A DNA stretch of 64,000 nt from Corythucha ciliata (lineage: Eukaryota > Arthropoda > Insecta > Hemiptera > Tingidae). The notes under the pieces are model-generated. The model did no database searches and had not been told where the DNA came from. It saw only the letters and a program-made list of their open reading frames with translations. Numbering within the stretch: the first letter of the stretch is position 1; the number at the start of each line of letters is the position of its first letter. This document shows, one piece after another, positions 20,712 through 30,734 of the stretch. The DNA lies in assembly GCA_038030265.1 (NCBI GenBank), contig CM075941.1, positions 9,796,001 to 9,860,000 on the forward strand, read 5' to 3'. The position numbers were made by a program, and so were the translations under genes.

Positions 20712-21486
20712 GCGAATCAAAGCCGGTCTTAACGCCATTAGAACTCGGTCTGGACTTCTCTTCAAGTCTTCCGAAGAAAGAGAAAGAAGACGACGACCCC
20801 GACGTTCTGAAGCGAATTCCCTACCAAGAAGGCATAGGGAGCCTACTTTACTTGAGTCAAATCAGCAGACCAGATATCACATACGCGGTAAGCCTTTTAA
20901 GTCGCTTCAACTCAAATTTTTCCAAAATTCACTGGGAATCAGTAAAAAGGGTATTCAGATATATCAAAGGAACAATGGATTACAAAATAGAATTCAGCAA
21001 ACAAAAAGAAGATAAACTGGTGCGCAGTTGTGATTCTGACTGGGGTAATATAATAAATGAGAGATACTCGGTTACTGGGACAATTTTCAAATTGCAAGGG
21101 GTCCAATTTCGTGGTACAGCAAGAAACAAAAAAGAATAGCTCTTTCTACTTGTGAAGCCGAATATATGGCTCTTTCATTCTCAGTGCAGGAAGCACTTTG
21201 GCTTAAACATTTGATCGAGGAAATTGAGCAAACTAATATTGAGCCTGTTAAAATTGTTTGTGATAATCAAGGGACAATTAGTTTGGCCAAGAACAATGTC
21301 ACCACTCAGAGGTCCAAGCATATAGATTTAAGGTACCATTTTCTCAGGGAACATATAGAGAAAGGAGACGTCCGTTTAGAGTACCTTAACTCACAAGACG
21401 TGCCCGCCGACGCACTTACGAAAGCATTAGGTCGAGTGCAGTTTGATAAATGCGTAAAAAATTTGGGAATTATTTGTATTCGTTAA
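20690..21486 (+). pseudogene. Ty1/Copia RT thumb and RNase H
   Basis: After a frameshift the protein continues YAKEVLEKFHMSESKPVLTP and GIGSLLYLSQISRPDITYAV, VKRVFRYIKGTMDY and SCDSDWGN (RNase H start). A second frameshift near 21105 leads to RIALSTCEAEYMALSF, with the catalytic Glu. It ends with IVCDNQGTISLAKN, RSKHIDLRYHFLREHI and DALTKALG. The end at 21486 is the normal C-terminus of Copia Pol. A PPT and 3' LTR follow. Confidence 0.9.
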
Positions 21487-21582
21487 AATTCTTGTATTGT
21501 AATGTACATTTCATGATTTCTATTTCTCGATTATTAAGATGATAAAGCTGACTACAAAATAGATGTCACAGTCAAGGGGGAG

Positions 21583-21766
21583 TGTTGTACAAGTGACTGT
21601 TTTTTATATTTTTGGCGCGAGCCGGAAACCGTTGATTGTTACTGTTACCTTTTGAGTTGTCCTAAGAAAAGAATAATGTGGTTCTAACCTTGTACGAAGA
21701 AAAGTGTGAATACAAGAAAAAACGTATTTGATGCGAACAAATTTATTAATTCCCTAAATTCCAAGT
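21583..21766 (+). repeat. Copia 3' LTR
   Basis: A purine-rich GGGGGAG (near 21576) precedes TGTTGTACAAGTGACTG. The solo copy in B is flanked by the 5-bp repeat GGTTG on both sides (40453-40457 and 40641-40645), which sets the end here at 21766, before GGTTG. The LTR then ends in CCAAGT rather than CA, so the right end is either eroded or slightly misplaced. Confidence 0.65.
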
Positions 21767-22022
21767 GGTTGATTTCAACGTCGATTGTTGAGGTGATCTA
21801 GGAAAGGGGAAGAGTGGTCGCATAAAGAAAGCGGAAAAATGAAAGATGAGTAGCAAGAGCGAGAAAGTGAGAAAAACAGCGGGATGTAGAACTTTTAATG
21901 ACAAATACGAAAAAATAAAATGTAAGAGATGATAATTCAATCATTAATAAAAAATTATAGATTAGAGGGGGAAACTTTCGGCCTCTCTCATGTTATGAAT
22001 TGGACCGGGTAAAAATATCTCT

Positions 22023-22829
22023 TTACCCTTGGGGTTTTAAATTGATTTGGGGCTTGAGGAATAGCAATATACGTGTTTGATGACTGGAATTTGATGGGTT
22101 GGGTCCAAGTTGATCGCAGATGTTGGATCTTGCAAGTTTTCGGGATTGATGCCTGGATCGAACGATTAGTACGTGTACGATTATAGTCCGTGCGTAAATA
22201 GGTTTCTGAAAACTGGGAAGGGCAGAATTTTCGGGATATTTATTGGATAGGACAGTTTTCGAAGCGACGAAGCAAGGTGACGAGGAAGTATTAAAGGGGG
22301 GGTCTATGTTAGCGGTGGAGGGGTTAGGTTTGTTAGGGGCGGTGGGGGTAGGCTCATTAGGTGTTTTGGGGGGAGGTTCTTTAGGGGTTGTGATGGTGGG
22401 TTCGTTAGGGGAGGTTGGGGTCGTTGGTTCGTTAGAGGTGGTAGGGGTCCTTAGTTCGTTAGGGGCGACGGGGCTAAGTTAGCTTTTGCTTGGCGGTGTT
22501 TCCTCTTCCTGGGGCGGTGTGAATAAAATGGGGAGATCCTCGATGTCATCAAATCGATAGTTGTCTAACTCGTGGAGGGGGGTGGACCAAAGTAAATAAT
22601 TATTTCGGGGGCTTCTTAAACGACATGGTGGAAGGAAATTTACATGAAAGCTAAAGGTCATTCGTGAAATTTTGCTTGAAGTGTGGAAAGAAAGATGAAC
22701 ATAACGAAGCAGGTGTGGAAGGGAGGTGAAGATGTGACAAGAAAGGAAATGAAAATGAGAAGATGAAAGAGTAAATGCGATACGTATTTGAAAAAGGTAG
22801 AAGCCGTATACTATAGGTTTATCTAACAT
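22023..22829 (-). pseudogene. Proline-rich ORF of the non-autonomous LTR element, unknown
   Basis: Starting at the ATG complementary to 22827-22829, the frame runs 269 codons with one in-frame TAA at 22479-22481. The N-terminal ~60 residues are rich in Ser/Phe/His/Leu. The middle has NYRFDDIEDLPILFTPPQEE. After the stop come about seven imperfect octapeptide repeats of the type PNEPTTPT (24-bp units), then NPSTANIDPPFNTSSSPC and a basic C-terminus (SRHQSRKLARSN). It sits just inside the 5' LTR, where gag would be, but no capsid or knuckle motif is visible. B carries the same frame with the same stop (40899-41705). Function unknown; the repeats could be a linker or disordered tail. Confidence 0.5.
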
Positions 22830-22983
22830 ATTTATAAATGTATATATTGAGGGGAATACTTACAGTTTTGGCTGCGTGGTAACTTGGTAAGTTCGAGAAA
22901 GATCGTTGCGCGTGGTAGATGGGTTTGGCTTTGGGAGCACGTGAGAGATGGGTTCGGTGTGGGAGCTAAGAAGTCCCACGTAA

Positions 22984-22997
22984 GGCACCTGGTACCA
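22984..22997 (-). promoter_or_regulatory. Primer-binding site of the LTR element
   Basis: In element orientation the 5' LTR end CGTTACA is followed by one T and then TGGTACCAGGTGCC (plus strand GGCACCTGGTACCA). The TGG start one base from the LTR fits a tRNA primer site. I do not identify the tRNA. Confidence 0.5.
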
Positions 22998-22998
22998 A

Positions 22999-23396
22999 TG
23001 TAACGGGTGGAAAACCCCGTTGACGTGGGGGAGTTTTAGGGGAGAAATGGTTGTTTTTTGGGTCCAATAGGTATTTTTATTAGTTAAGTATTTTTAAACA
23101 GTATTCTCTCAACTCTTCTCACAATTATTTAGATTCAAGGGATGGCTGGAAGGGGACTCTCTATTAACAGGGGGGGGGGGCAACAGCTAGTTGGTGGTGT
23201 TGATGAAGGCAACGCCGTACAGGGACTCTTTTCCTTTTTCCTCGACGCCCTCCTCGTGCTTGGGGATATTGGTGGAAGGAAGGGGAAAATGCTTACTAGG
23301 CGTTCTCATGGATTTCCTACGATTCCTTTCTCTTTTTATTTGGTTTTTCATTTGATTGATTTAAATATTCCTCTTGGCCTTGATGTACTCGTTACA
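22999..23396 (-). repeat. 5' LTR of the minus-strand LTR element (block A)
   Basis: Partner of 18162-18565, 398 bp, with the same TGTAACGGGTGG start and CGTTACA end on the plus strand. CTAC follows at 23397-23400 and matches the 4 bases before the left LTR. The few differences between the two LTRs suggest a fairly recent insertion, but I have not counted them. Confidence 0.85.
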
Positions 23397-24842
23397 CTAC
23401 TACCAATCAGAGAGGACAACGTGCAAATTGCTCGCTTACAATTGAGGTGGGACCATAAAAACCTAAAACTCGGGGCATTCTACTCAGCCCCCAAAAACAG
23501 AATGTGCCTAACCGACTTTCTTGGTCTAGCTCACGAAATTGGGTCATAATATCTACTACGCGGATATTTCAATAGCAAGCACACCAGATGGGGCTCAAAT
23601 GTGGCCAACCCTAGAGGAAACTTACTCCTGGGCGCGGTGACATTGCTGGGATTGAAAATATTCAGCCCGATAGAACCTACTTACTATCCCGACCGAGTCC
23701 AGGGCTAATTATTTATTTCAACGCTAATTATTTCAACTCTACCCCATCTGTCCTTCCTGAGCTTAGTTCAGACCATTTTTATCTGTCATAGCGGAACTTC
23801 AAATAACAGCGTGTCGAATACAGCATAGACCTTCTTTAATAAAAACTCCATTTAAATGGGATGTATACTCGAAATGCCTTGAGGACATAACGGACCTCCG
23901 AGTACCCCTCAAAACAAGACGGGACGTAGACTCAGCTATAGCTTTTCTCAACAGAAATATCCAACAAGCAGCGAATGCAGCGCATACACAGTCCATTTCA
24001 GCTTATTATAGGAGAAATCTGCAATACCGTCCTTTCCATTATTCACCTGAAATACAGCGTTTAGACCGAATTAAGCAGGAGTGTCAAAAGCGATGGGAAC
24101 GGACCAAATCCCCCCCCCCCCGGACAAGCAACCGTTCAACAGAGCTATAGCAATGATCTGAAGGCGGCTCTGAGAAAGGATCGTGCGATTCAACCAGAGG
24201 CGAGCTACAGCAAGTGCTACATGTTGCAGAAGATTGGTGCAACAAATGGAGAATAAAGGTCAACCCAACCAAGTCAAGGGTCGTTAGGTTCACCCTGAAA
24301 AGAAAAGTGTGGGCAGTGAACTTGAAATTTGGTGGCACCTCAATACCATCGGAAGACTCAGTCCGGTATCTGGGTCTCGAGCTCGAATCCAAATTGATAT
24401 GGAACTACCATATAAGTGCACTACAGAAAAATATTAGATGCAGAATCAGATTCCTGAGACAATTCACTGGGAAAACCTCGCCACTAAGCCTCACCTCAAA
24501 ACGGCTCCTATATCAAACAATGATACGTCCGATTTGGACATACGCTTGCGGCCTTTGGGGAGCCGCATCCAACACGCAACTGAAGTAGTTACAAGTTCTC
24601 CAGAACAGATTTGCCTGCGAATGATGACTAATGCTCCCTGGTTCGTAAGAAATGAGGCCCTCCATCGTGATCTAGTCATTCTGCCGATTAAAGAAACAAT
24701 AGCGACATTTTACAATAACCTCCACCAGTCACTTCTAGCTCATGAAAACGATAACCTACGGGAGTCAGCGTTAAACCCTCCTCCTGAACGACATAGGCGC
24801 CGTCTGAAAAGAAAAAGACCTAGTGACGTAATGCATGCATAA
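23397..24842 (+). pseudogene. LINE-X ORF2 continued: endonuclease end, linker, RT thumb/C-terminus
   Basis: The endonuclease resumes with NVQIARLQLRWDHKNLKLGA and FYSAPKNRM, then RGDFNSKHTRWGSNVANPRG (about 23560-23620). About 75 bp holding the end of the domain are missing near 23706 compared with B. The linker reads QHRPSLIKTPFKWDVYSKCL and RRNLQYRPFHYSPEIQRLDR. A deletion at 24178 removes the RT fingers and palm. The thumb follows: DWCNKWRIKVNPTKSRVVRF, VRYLGLELESKLIWNYHISA and QTMIRPIWTYACGLWGAASN. The Jockey C-terminus (NAPWFVRNEALHRDL, HRRRLKRKRPSDV) ends at 24842. Several frameshifts and the missing catalytic palm make it dead. Confidence 0.85.
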
Positions 24843-24956
24843 AACTGTAGCCGTAGGAGCCTACGTTGTCTGTCTTCCCTCGTTGAGGTGCGTTAGAAAC
24901 GTACCGGTTTCGGCTGCTCGCCATCTTCAGCGTCTGTAAGTACAACTGTTTCACTT

Positions 24957-25905
24957 GTATGTCCTATTAGTTTATTAAGTTCTTTGAGTAAAATTTTTGA
25001 AAAAATAGTTTCAAATCGGTTATGGGACCTTGTTGAACGTAATAATGTCCTTTCCAACGAACAATTTGGATTCAGACATGGACACTCCACCCAAGCGCAA
25101 CTGTCAAGAGCGTCAGATCACATAACTAAACATTTTAACTTTAAAAAACACACAGGTATGGTCCTGATAGATATCGAAAAGGCTTTCGACACTGTGTGGC
25201 ATTATGGGTTAATTTATAAATTAATAAATAGGATTTTCGACCCTTACTTGGTAAAAATAATTAGCTCCTACTTGCAGGATAGAAGTTTTGTTGTATCAGT
25301 TAATAATGTCCTATCAGCTAGGAGGCACATCTACCCCGGTGTTCCTCAAGGGTCCATCTTAGGTCCTATGTTATTCATAATTTTCATAAATGACATACCA
25401 AAGTCTCTTAATGTAAATATAGCTTTGTAGGCAGATGACACTGCATTTTATGTATCCTCCTGGCGACCGGATACCACAGTGAACCGTCTTAAAGCCCTAT
25501 CAAAAATCAATGACTATTTCTACAGATGGAAAATCCAGATCAATGTTAGCAAGACCGAAGCCATCATGTTTTCCAAGCGCAGGCCCTTAACTAATAAAAA
25601 AAGAAGCATTAAATGATGTAGAGGTCCCGTGGGCTGTAACTTTTAAATACCTGGGGCTCTCACTTGACTCCAAACTCACGTTTACGACCCATGTCAACAA
25701 CATGGTGGATAGGAACAAACCATTCATACGATTTGTTATTTCCCCTACTATACGTCGGGAATCAGGATTGTCTGAGCAGAACAAACTGCTCCTTTATAAA
25801 ACCTCAATCCGCCCTGCACTCATATCGTTACTAGAAAGGCAAAGTATCGTAAGCGCCACTTGGCCAAAATTACAGGAGATGCATTTTTCGTTTAGGACAA
25901 CTTAA
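24957..25905 (+). pseudogene. LINE-Y reverse transcriptase (Jockey type)
   Basis: A separate LINE, open from about 24957. It reads LSKIFEKIVSNRLWDLVERN, NEQFGFRHGHSTQAQL, MVLIDIEKAFDTVWHYGLIY (motif A), YPGVPQGSILGPMLFIIFIN (motif B) and then ADDTAFYVSS. A TAG replaces the residue before ADD (25428-25430). After two frame changes come VTFKYLGLSLDSKLTFTTHV and LLLYKTSIRPALI. It is truncated on both sides: the 5' end lies in LINE-X 3' sequence and the 3' end meets the LINE-2 leader at about 25910. It is absent from block B, where LINE-X is joined straight to the LINE-2 leader. Confidence 0.85.
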
Positions 25906-25914
25906 TGTCGTCTG

Positions 25915-26335
25915 ATTCTCGTCTGAGTTAGAATTCACCCACCGTAACTCCTGCGTGTCGTAAGAGGCGACTAAAAGGGGCGGATGGACGGATTCGTTAA
26001 CCTCGTAAGGCAACCGTCTAAGGGAGCATACCCTGAAAGAAAAGCCGGGGGTCGGGCCTCGACAGCCACAGGCATCCCGAACCTCGCAGGGTGACGCCTT
26101 ACAGGTGTCATACGGGCTTGGTGAACCTGGGTTCCTGTCGCCTAGTTGCAGGGACTCATCCCAGCCCCGCAGCTATCCCTAGGCCTTCGGCCTTCCTATC
26201 CACTATCCTTATCCTTCCCCTCTCACACATCCCTCGGATTGATTTTATGTGGCTGACCCGGAAGACATGGGAATATCTGGATTATAGGGCTGATATGTCT
26301 CGCCCGCCCTGGCCGTAAAGGCAAACTATAGTCAA
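25915..26335 (+). promoter_or_regulatory. LINE-2 5' leader, GC-rich and probably structured
   Basis: The stretch before LINE-2 ORF1 is clearly richer in G+C than its surroundings. It contains CTGCGTGTCGTAAGAGGCGA followed by CTAAAAGGGG, a motif I recall as recurrent near the 5' ends of insect LINEs (from memory, not checked). GTCG...CGAC and other short stems can form. LINEs carry internal promoters and often structured leaders here. Only the last ~200 bases (from CTGTCGCCTAGTTGCAGG) are present in block B (43853-44052). Confidence 0.45.
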
Positions 26336-26338
26336 AAT

Positions 26339-27041
26339 GGACAGTACAAAACACAATGATGCCGGACTGATCCATCGGAACCCATAGGATATTCAGGACC
26401 CTTTTGGCGAACCAGGCGATATGGAAATGGACAATCAACATGTACAATGCAATGAAGAGAGTGGCGGGGGGTCGGCCCTTGTCCACTCTCCGAGCAATAT
26501 TGCCAAGCCAGGCCATAGTTTGACAGAGATGGGCGTCAATGAGCATGGATTAAGGCTCCTAGCAAGACGACCCGGACTAATGAGATCGATGGAGTTATTG
26601 AGGCAAACGCTGAATCGGACTAGTAGTGTCGAAAGCGTCGGCTCCACTACTGCTGGTGCATCCACAGCAAGTGATGTAGACAGGAAGAGAAAAGAAATCT
26701 CGATGGAGCCATATGATCCGCAGGATAATTGGAATGCGGACATATTAGGGAGATCCAAACGGTTTAAAAGGCGAAGTCCTATGAAACATGACGTATTACG
26801 GAACAAGGAAAGTAGTCTGCCTAAAAGGAGACAAGTGGAAACAGAAGTCTGGGATAGGTTTGTTGTCCTGGAAAAACCAAACGGGTCATTTCAAAAAACG
26901 TCCGTCTTCCTAATTGCGAGACACATAGATGCTTCCGTTGGAAGGGTGAAGAATGTTAGGAAAACTGCGTCCGGAAAGCTTGTAATTGAAACGATATCGA
27001 GAGAACAGTCAGATAAGCATCCCTACCACCACCGGTTTTAA
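26339..27041 (+). pseudogene. LINE-2 ORF1, truncated
   Basis: The likely native start is the ATG at 26339 (MDSTKHNDAGLIHRNP), with a stop at 26387; the frame then stays open from Met 26421 for 206 codons. The N-terminal 120 residues are polar and low in structure (Ser/Thr/Arg). WDRFVVLEKPNGSFQKTSVF, then LIARHIDASVGRVKNVRKT and GKLVIETISREQSDK match the conserved block of I/Jockey-group ORF1 proteins that precedes the zinc knuckles. The frame ends right after this block, the knuckles are gone, and the endonuclease end follows directly, so a large internal deletion joins ORF1 to ORF2. Same structure in B (44108-44740). Confidence 0.7.
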
Positions 27042-27043
27042 TA

Positions 27044-27673
27044 CTTACCGACTCAAACTGTCATCATGCTTCATGGGGATCAAATCGAAGCACGCGAATT
27101 GGAGAAACTCTTGCTAATATATTGTCTGATAATAACTTAATTGTGCTAAATAATGGTTCCCCCACCCATTTCACTTCCAGCTCCGGCACATCTGACGCAA
27201 TTGACCTGAGCATTGTGAGTACGAGTCTTGCAACTGCCTTCGACTGGAGTGTCCTTTCCGATCTCCATCATTCGGATCACTACCCGATCCTTATTTCCCA
27301 GACCGTTTGCACCCAGGATTATAACTTGTACCCCGAACAATGGGTACTACAACAGGCTGACTGGGATAAATATTCACAAAGCCTTTCCATACCTACACTC
27401 ACTGGCAACTTCGATCTAGACGTACAAAATATGACTGATGCGATCAATTATGCTGCTAGTCAGGCGATCCCTCGTAAATCCCACAAACAAACGCGCCCAT
27501 CAGTACCGTGGTGGAATGAGGAGATACGTCAGGCCAACCGTGACAAAAAAAGAGCTTTTAATTGGTATAAAAAACATCCTTCAAATGATAATTTGATTGC
27601 CTTTAAACGGCTAAGAGCGCATGAAGGTGACTGCGAAGAGGAATTCATGGCGAAAATACGTCGCACAAATTAA
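27044..27673 (+). pseudogene. LINE-2 endonuclease C-terminal part and linker
   Basis: The frame through 27060-27120 reads HASWGSNRSTRIGETLANIL, the segment after the GDFN motif. The ORF from 27122 continues LIVLNNGSPTHFTSSSGTSD, AIDLSIVSTSL and LHHSDHYPILIS with the catalytic SDH intact. A linker follows with PSVPWWNEEIRQANRDKKRA and FNWYKKHPSNDNLIAFKRLR. The first two thirds of the endonuclease are missing. A frameshift near 27660 leads into the RT reading frame that starts at 27621. Confidence 0.85.
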
Positions 27674-28788
27674 TTCCTCGACCACGATTCGAGAGGTATG
27701 GCGAAGAGTTAGATCCCTGAAAGGCGTTTCTAATTGTGACTCAGTGCACCCTGAAATAGAAAATTATAACGTTCCTTTCAGGCTTTTCGAGCTTGACCAT
27801 TTCATAGCAGAGCTACCGTGCAATAAAGCCCCGGGGCCTGATGGTATACCCAATGAGATGCTGAAACATTAGCCCGGTCAAGAAACAACTACTAGACCTT
27901 TATAATTCCTTGTGGACTCGACACTGCTACCCGGAAGCATGGAAATTAGCACACGTTGTCCCTGTCCTAAAACCTGGAAAAAATTATCTTGAAGTTGCCA
28001 GCTATCGCCCCATTTCTCTTACGTGCGGTCTTGGTAAACTTTTTGAGAAGTTGATCAACTATAGATTGATGAAAGTATTGGAGCAGCGGGAGCTTATGAA
28101 TCCCTCACAGACTGCATTTCGCGAGGGTCATTCGACTGTGGACCAGTTGCTCATGGTGGAAAACCATATTCTGAATGCTTTTCTAAATCGTGAACACGTC
28201 ACAGCAATATTTTTTGACTTGAAAAACGCTTTTGATAAGGTGAGCCGTGTGTCAATTATCCAACAGTTATCACGATGGGGTTTCAAGGGCAATCTTCCGC
28301 TCATGCTCCAGAACTTCCTAACTGACCGAGTTTTCTCAGTTCGAATAGGTAACACCTATTCCTCTAATCGTGAGCAATTGACTGGTATACCACAGGGGTC
28401 AGTATTGAGCGTTACATTATTTCTTATAGCCGTTAATGAAATAACGGACGGCCTTCCTGCTGGTGTGCCTGCGTCTATCTATGCTGATGACCTTCTGCCT
28501 TATGCGACAGGTCCCTCAGTTCCCCAGGAATTGTCTGAGCTACAAATTGCTATAAACCACCTTGTGCAAAATGCTAAAAGTATTGGGCTCCATTTCTCGC
28601 GCGAAAAAACAGCCGCAGTTCATTTCTGCCGACTGCGGGCACGTCATGACCCTCAACCACTAATCTTAATGGATTCCCCCGTGCCATACCAAGAGTCGCA
28701 TAAATTTCTGGGTGTTGTTCTGGATAAGCAGCTTCGCTGGAAAGAGCACATTCACCAGGTTAATATCCATTGCTGCAATGTTATCTAG
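27621..28788 (+). pseudogene. LINE-2 reverse transcriptase (I-clade-like)
   Basis: The segment 27621-27872 ends with FIAELPCNKAPGPDGIPNEM (the KAPGPDG motif). The 292-codon ORF from 27910 has PVLKPGKNYLEVASYRPISL, AFREGHSTVDQLL, AIFFDLKNAFDKVSR (motif A), GIPQGSVLSVTLFLIAVNEI (motif B), ASIYADDLLPYATG (catalytic YADD intact) and HKFLGVVLDKQLRWKEHIHQ. PQGSVLSVTLF is typical of I-clade LINEs. A deletion of about 147 bp near 27737 compared with B removes part of the fingers, and a stop at the 27870 junction breaks the frame, so it is inactive although the palm looks complete. Confidence 0.9.
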
Positions 28789-29110
28789 TCATAAATGGGG
28801 TTCGGAACCCTGTACCCTTGTAAAAATTTGAAACTGTCTTGAGCGATCGAAGATTGAATATGGAGTCCAGGCGTATAGCTCAGCAAGAAAGACTTGGCTT
28901 TTGCCATTAGAAAGAACGTATCAAGCGGGGCTTCGCATCGCCCTTGGAGCCTATCGGACAGCCCCTTGCGATGACTTGTATGTTTTGTCAAAAAATCTTC
29001 CACTGAAGTATCGTTTTCAACAGCTTATTTTAAATTACTCAGCGGCCATCCAGTCTAAACCTTCTCACATTTTCCATAAACCTCTGTTCGACGTCGGGGG
29101 GCTTCAGTGA
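28789..29110 (+). pseudogene. LINE-2 RT C-terminal end
   Basis: After a small break the frame reads WLLPLERTYQAGLRIALGAY, RTAPCDDLYVLSKNLPLKYR and FQQLILNYSAAIQSKPSHIF. This is the region after the RT thumb in I/R1/Jockey LINEs (the ALRIALGAYRTxP motif). In block B this piece (48440-48790) is separated from the RT by block C. Downstream sequence to about 29400 may be the LINE-2 3' UTR. Confidence 0.8.
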
Positions 29111-30359
29111 ATATTCCGCTCTCCCAAGCCGCTCCCGACCCATCTCTGTTCGACTAAAGGAAGCATGAGAAAACGAGCGAGCACCCGTTGACTCTGTTGT
29201 TGAGCGGTTGTTCCATCGACGGCACACCCGTAGGTCGGACTCCCCCGTTGCGTCCGCTCCCGTGAAGTGCATGTCCATCATATTTGTGAGTAACCAGTCA
29301 CCCCCTCATTAACGACTCGCACTAATGTAATACCGAGCCTTATTAGTCGACCTTAGCGTAATTAATAAATGTACACACTTTTCCACGAGTTGTAATGGCA
29401 AAAAAGAATAAAAAAGACGTGAAAATAATCCAAAATTTAACATACCACTTACAATATCGGTATGTTTCTCTATGACCGGCAGACAGCGTCGTCTTCCTTA
29501 GCTACAATATGGCCTTAATAATCCAGTGAGGGTGCGTTGTCTTCTCACCAATAAGTTGAAAGGTACGTATGTAATTTTAATGTTTTGCAACCTTCTGCCT
29601 TCCTTTCGTGGGTATTTTTATGTAGGAATGAAGGTATATGACTGTTGGGCTATGTATGACAGAATAATGTGCCAAAAAACTTCTTTTCTAAACGAAACAA
29701 ACGCATTTTTATCTACCAAGTTCACAGCCGTGATGCGTTTTGCCTTTTTCTGAAAGGAACAGTTTGAAATTGCCCAAATTCCTGCGCCTGACACGGTGCA
29801 GTGCACGGCAGTTTGTTAACATGAGTTCAACATTCCTTAGGTACTACACGCCGGGCTGGGATTCACGTCAAACGTGTGTGGCTAATGTGCGGAGCCAGGT
29901 GATCACTACACTCTTCCAAGCCTTGAACAGTTCTTTTCGGTCAAAACGCTTACGCTTGGCTTGCAACGCTTCAGCCCTCCACCAGTGGATGATCTAGTTG
30001 ACTGCCAAAAACGCCGAAGGTGCGCCCTGATGTTCACTTTGGAGTCTCTGGTGAGAAGCGCCATAAGTTCGACGCGGCCAACTATTAAGTGTGAGCGCCA
30101 TTGAGGTGGGGACTTTGGGGGCATTATGTCAATTCTTCAAAATTTCAGAGCCTTCCACAGCTTCGGCCCCAACACAGAGCAGAGGTGCCACGACGTGATC
30201 ATCAGTCTTCTTTTATCTGCCTCATCTGCCCATCCAATAAGATCTGAATGCGACACGTTTACGCACTTCGGAAGCTGCTTTGAAGGAGTAAAACCCACAC
30301 CTTTTCTTCTAATAAAACAATGTTTATTTTTAAATAATTATTTTCTTTCCTTACAACAA
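29111..30359. other. No gene recognised; possible LINE-2 3' UTR
   Basis: Small frames (29526-29753, 29740-29997) show no motif. The stretch is also present in B (48791-50093). There, about 70 bp at 48848-48915 are extra compared with A, a deletion in A between GCGAGCACC and CGTTGACTCTG. I see no further structure. Confidence 0.45.
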
Positions 30360-30469
30360 GGTGCAAAATAATGAGATATACTCAGAGAAAACCCTGAGAC
30401 TTAGTCATTTTAGTCCCAAATGACGTGCCCAAGCTCAGGGTTTTCTCGTAAAATCCAATTATTGCACCC
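30360..30469. repeat. Short foldback (about 110 bp)
   Basis: GGTGCAAAATAATGAG... at 30360-30409, with the core GAGAAAACCCTGAG, pairs with 30421-30469, core CTCAGGGTTTTCTC, around a loop of about 11 bases. The size fits a tiny MITE or a hairpin transcript. It is conserved in B (50094-50202). Confidence 0.65.
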
Positions 30470-30479
30470 TTTTAATCCC

Positions 30480-30730
30480 AGAAATGTGACCTATGCGATG
30501 TGACCTCCCTGTGACGTCACAAAGTGAGTCACAAGGGGTATATTGCTGCAACGTTGCAGTAACGTTACAAATGTAGGTCAGACGTCTCGTTTTGTCGTAT
30601 TTGCGACGTCGTAACCTCAGTGTGAAGTCACAAAGTGACCTACGAACACGTCACGATGTGACCTCTCTGTGACGTCAAAGAGGGAGTCATAGTGACCGGA
30701 CATATCTGTGACGTCATTGTGACTTCTCTG
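30480..30730. repeat. Cluster of TGACGTCA palindromes in a degenerate repeat
   Basis: Three exact TGACGTCA octamers lie at 30512, 30670 and 30709, with further near matches (GTGACCT, GACGTC, GCAACGTTGC). The stretch reads as imperfect repetition of CTGTGACGTCAnnNAGTGA. TGACGTCA is the classical CREB/ATF site, but repetition inside transposon-rich DNA makes chance or repeat origin likely. B has the same motifs (for example at 50245). Confidence 0.5.
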
Positions 30731-30734
30731 CAAC

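Larger units (their letters stand above)
18162..23396 (-). mobile_element. Non-autonomous LTR retroelement inserted in LINE-X
   Basis: Two LTRs of about 400 bp in direct orientation (18162-18565 and 22999-23396) are flanked by a 4-bp target duplication CTAC (18158-18161 and 23397-23400). PBS and PPT positions show it is on the minus strand, with the right LTR as the 5' LTR. Removing the nested Copia element and adding what B retains gives about 2.8 kb, too short for a full gag-pol. No gag, protease, RT or integrase motif is visible. The minus strand carries a proline-rich open frame (22023-22829) and a short frame near the 3' LTR (18744-19022). Copies: 39312-42270 and partial 46789-47689. Confidence 0.85.

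Noticed and set aside
22243..22482. Plus-strand frame with GSLGxVGV repeats
   Set aside because: It is the complement of the minus-strand proline-rich frame of the LTR element, which has better context (position inside the 5' LTR, longer open frame).
26435..26806. 123-codon minus-strand frame, repeated at 44149-44520
   Set aside because: Antisense to LINE-2 ORF1; it is repeated only because the block is duplicated.
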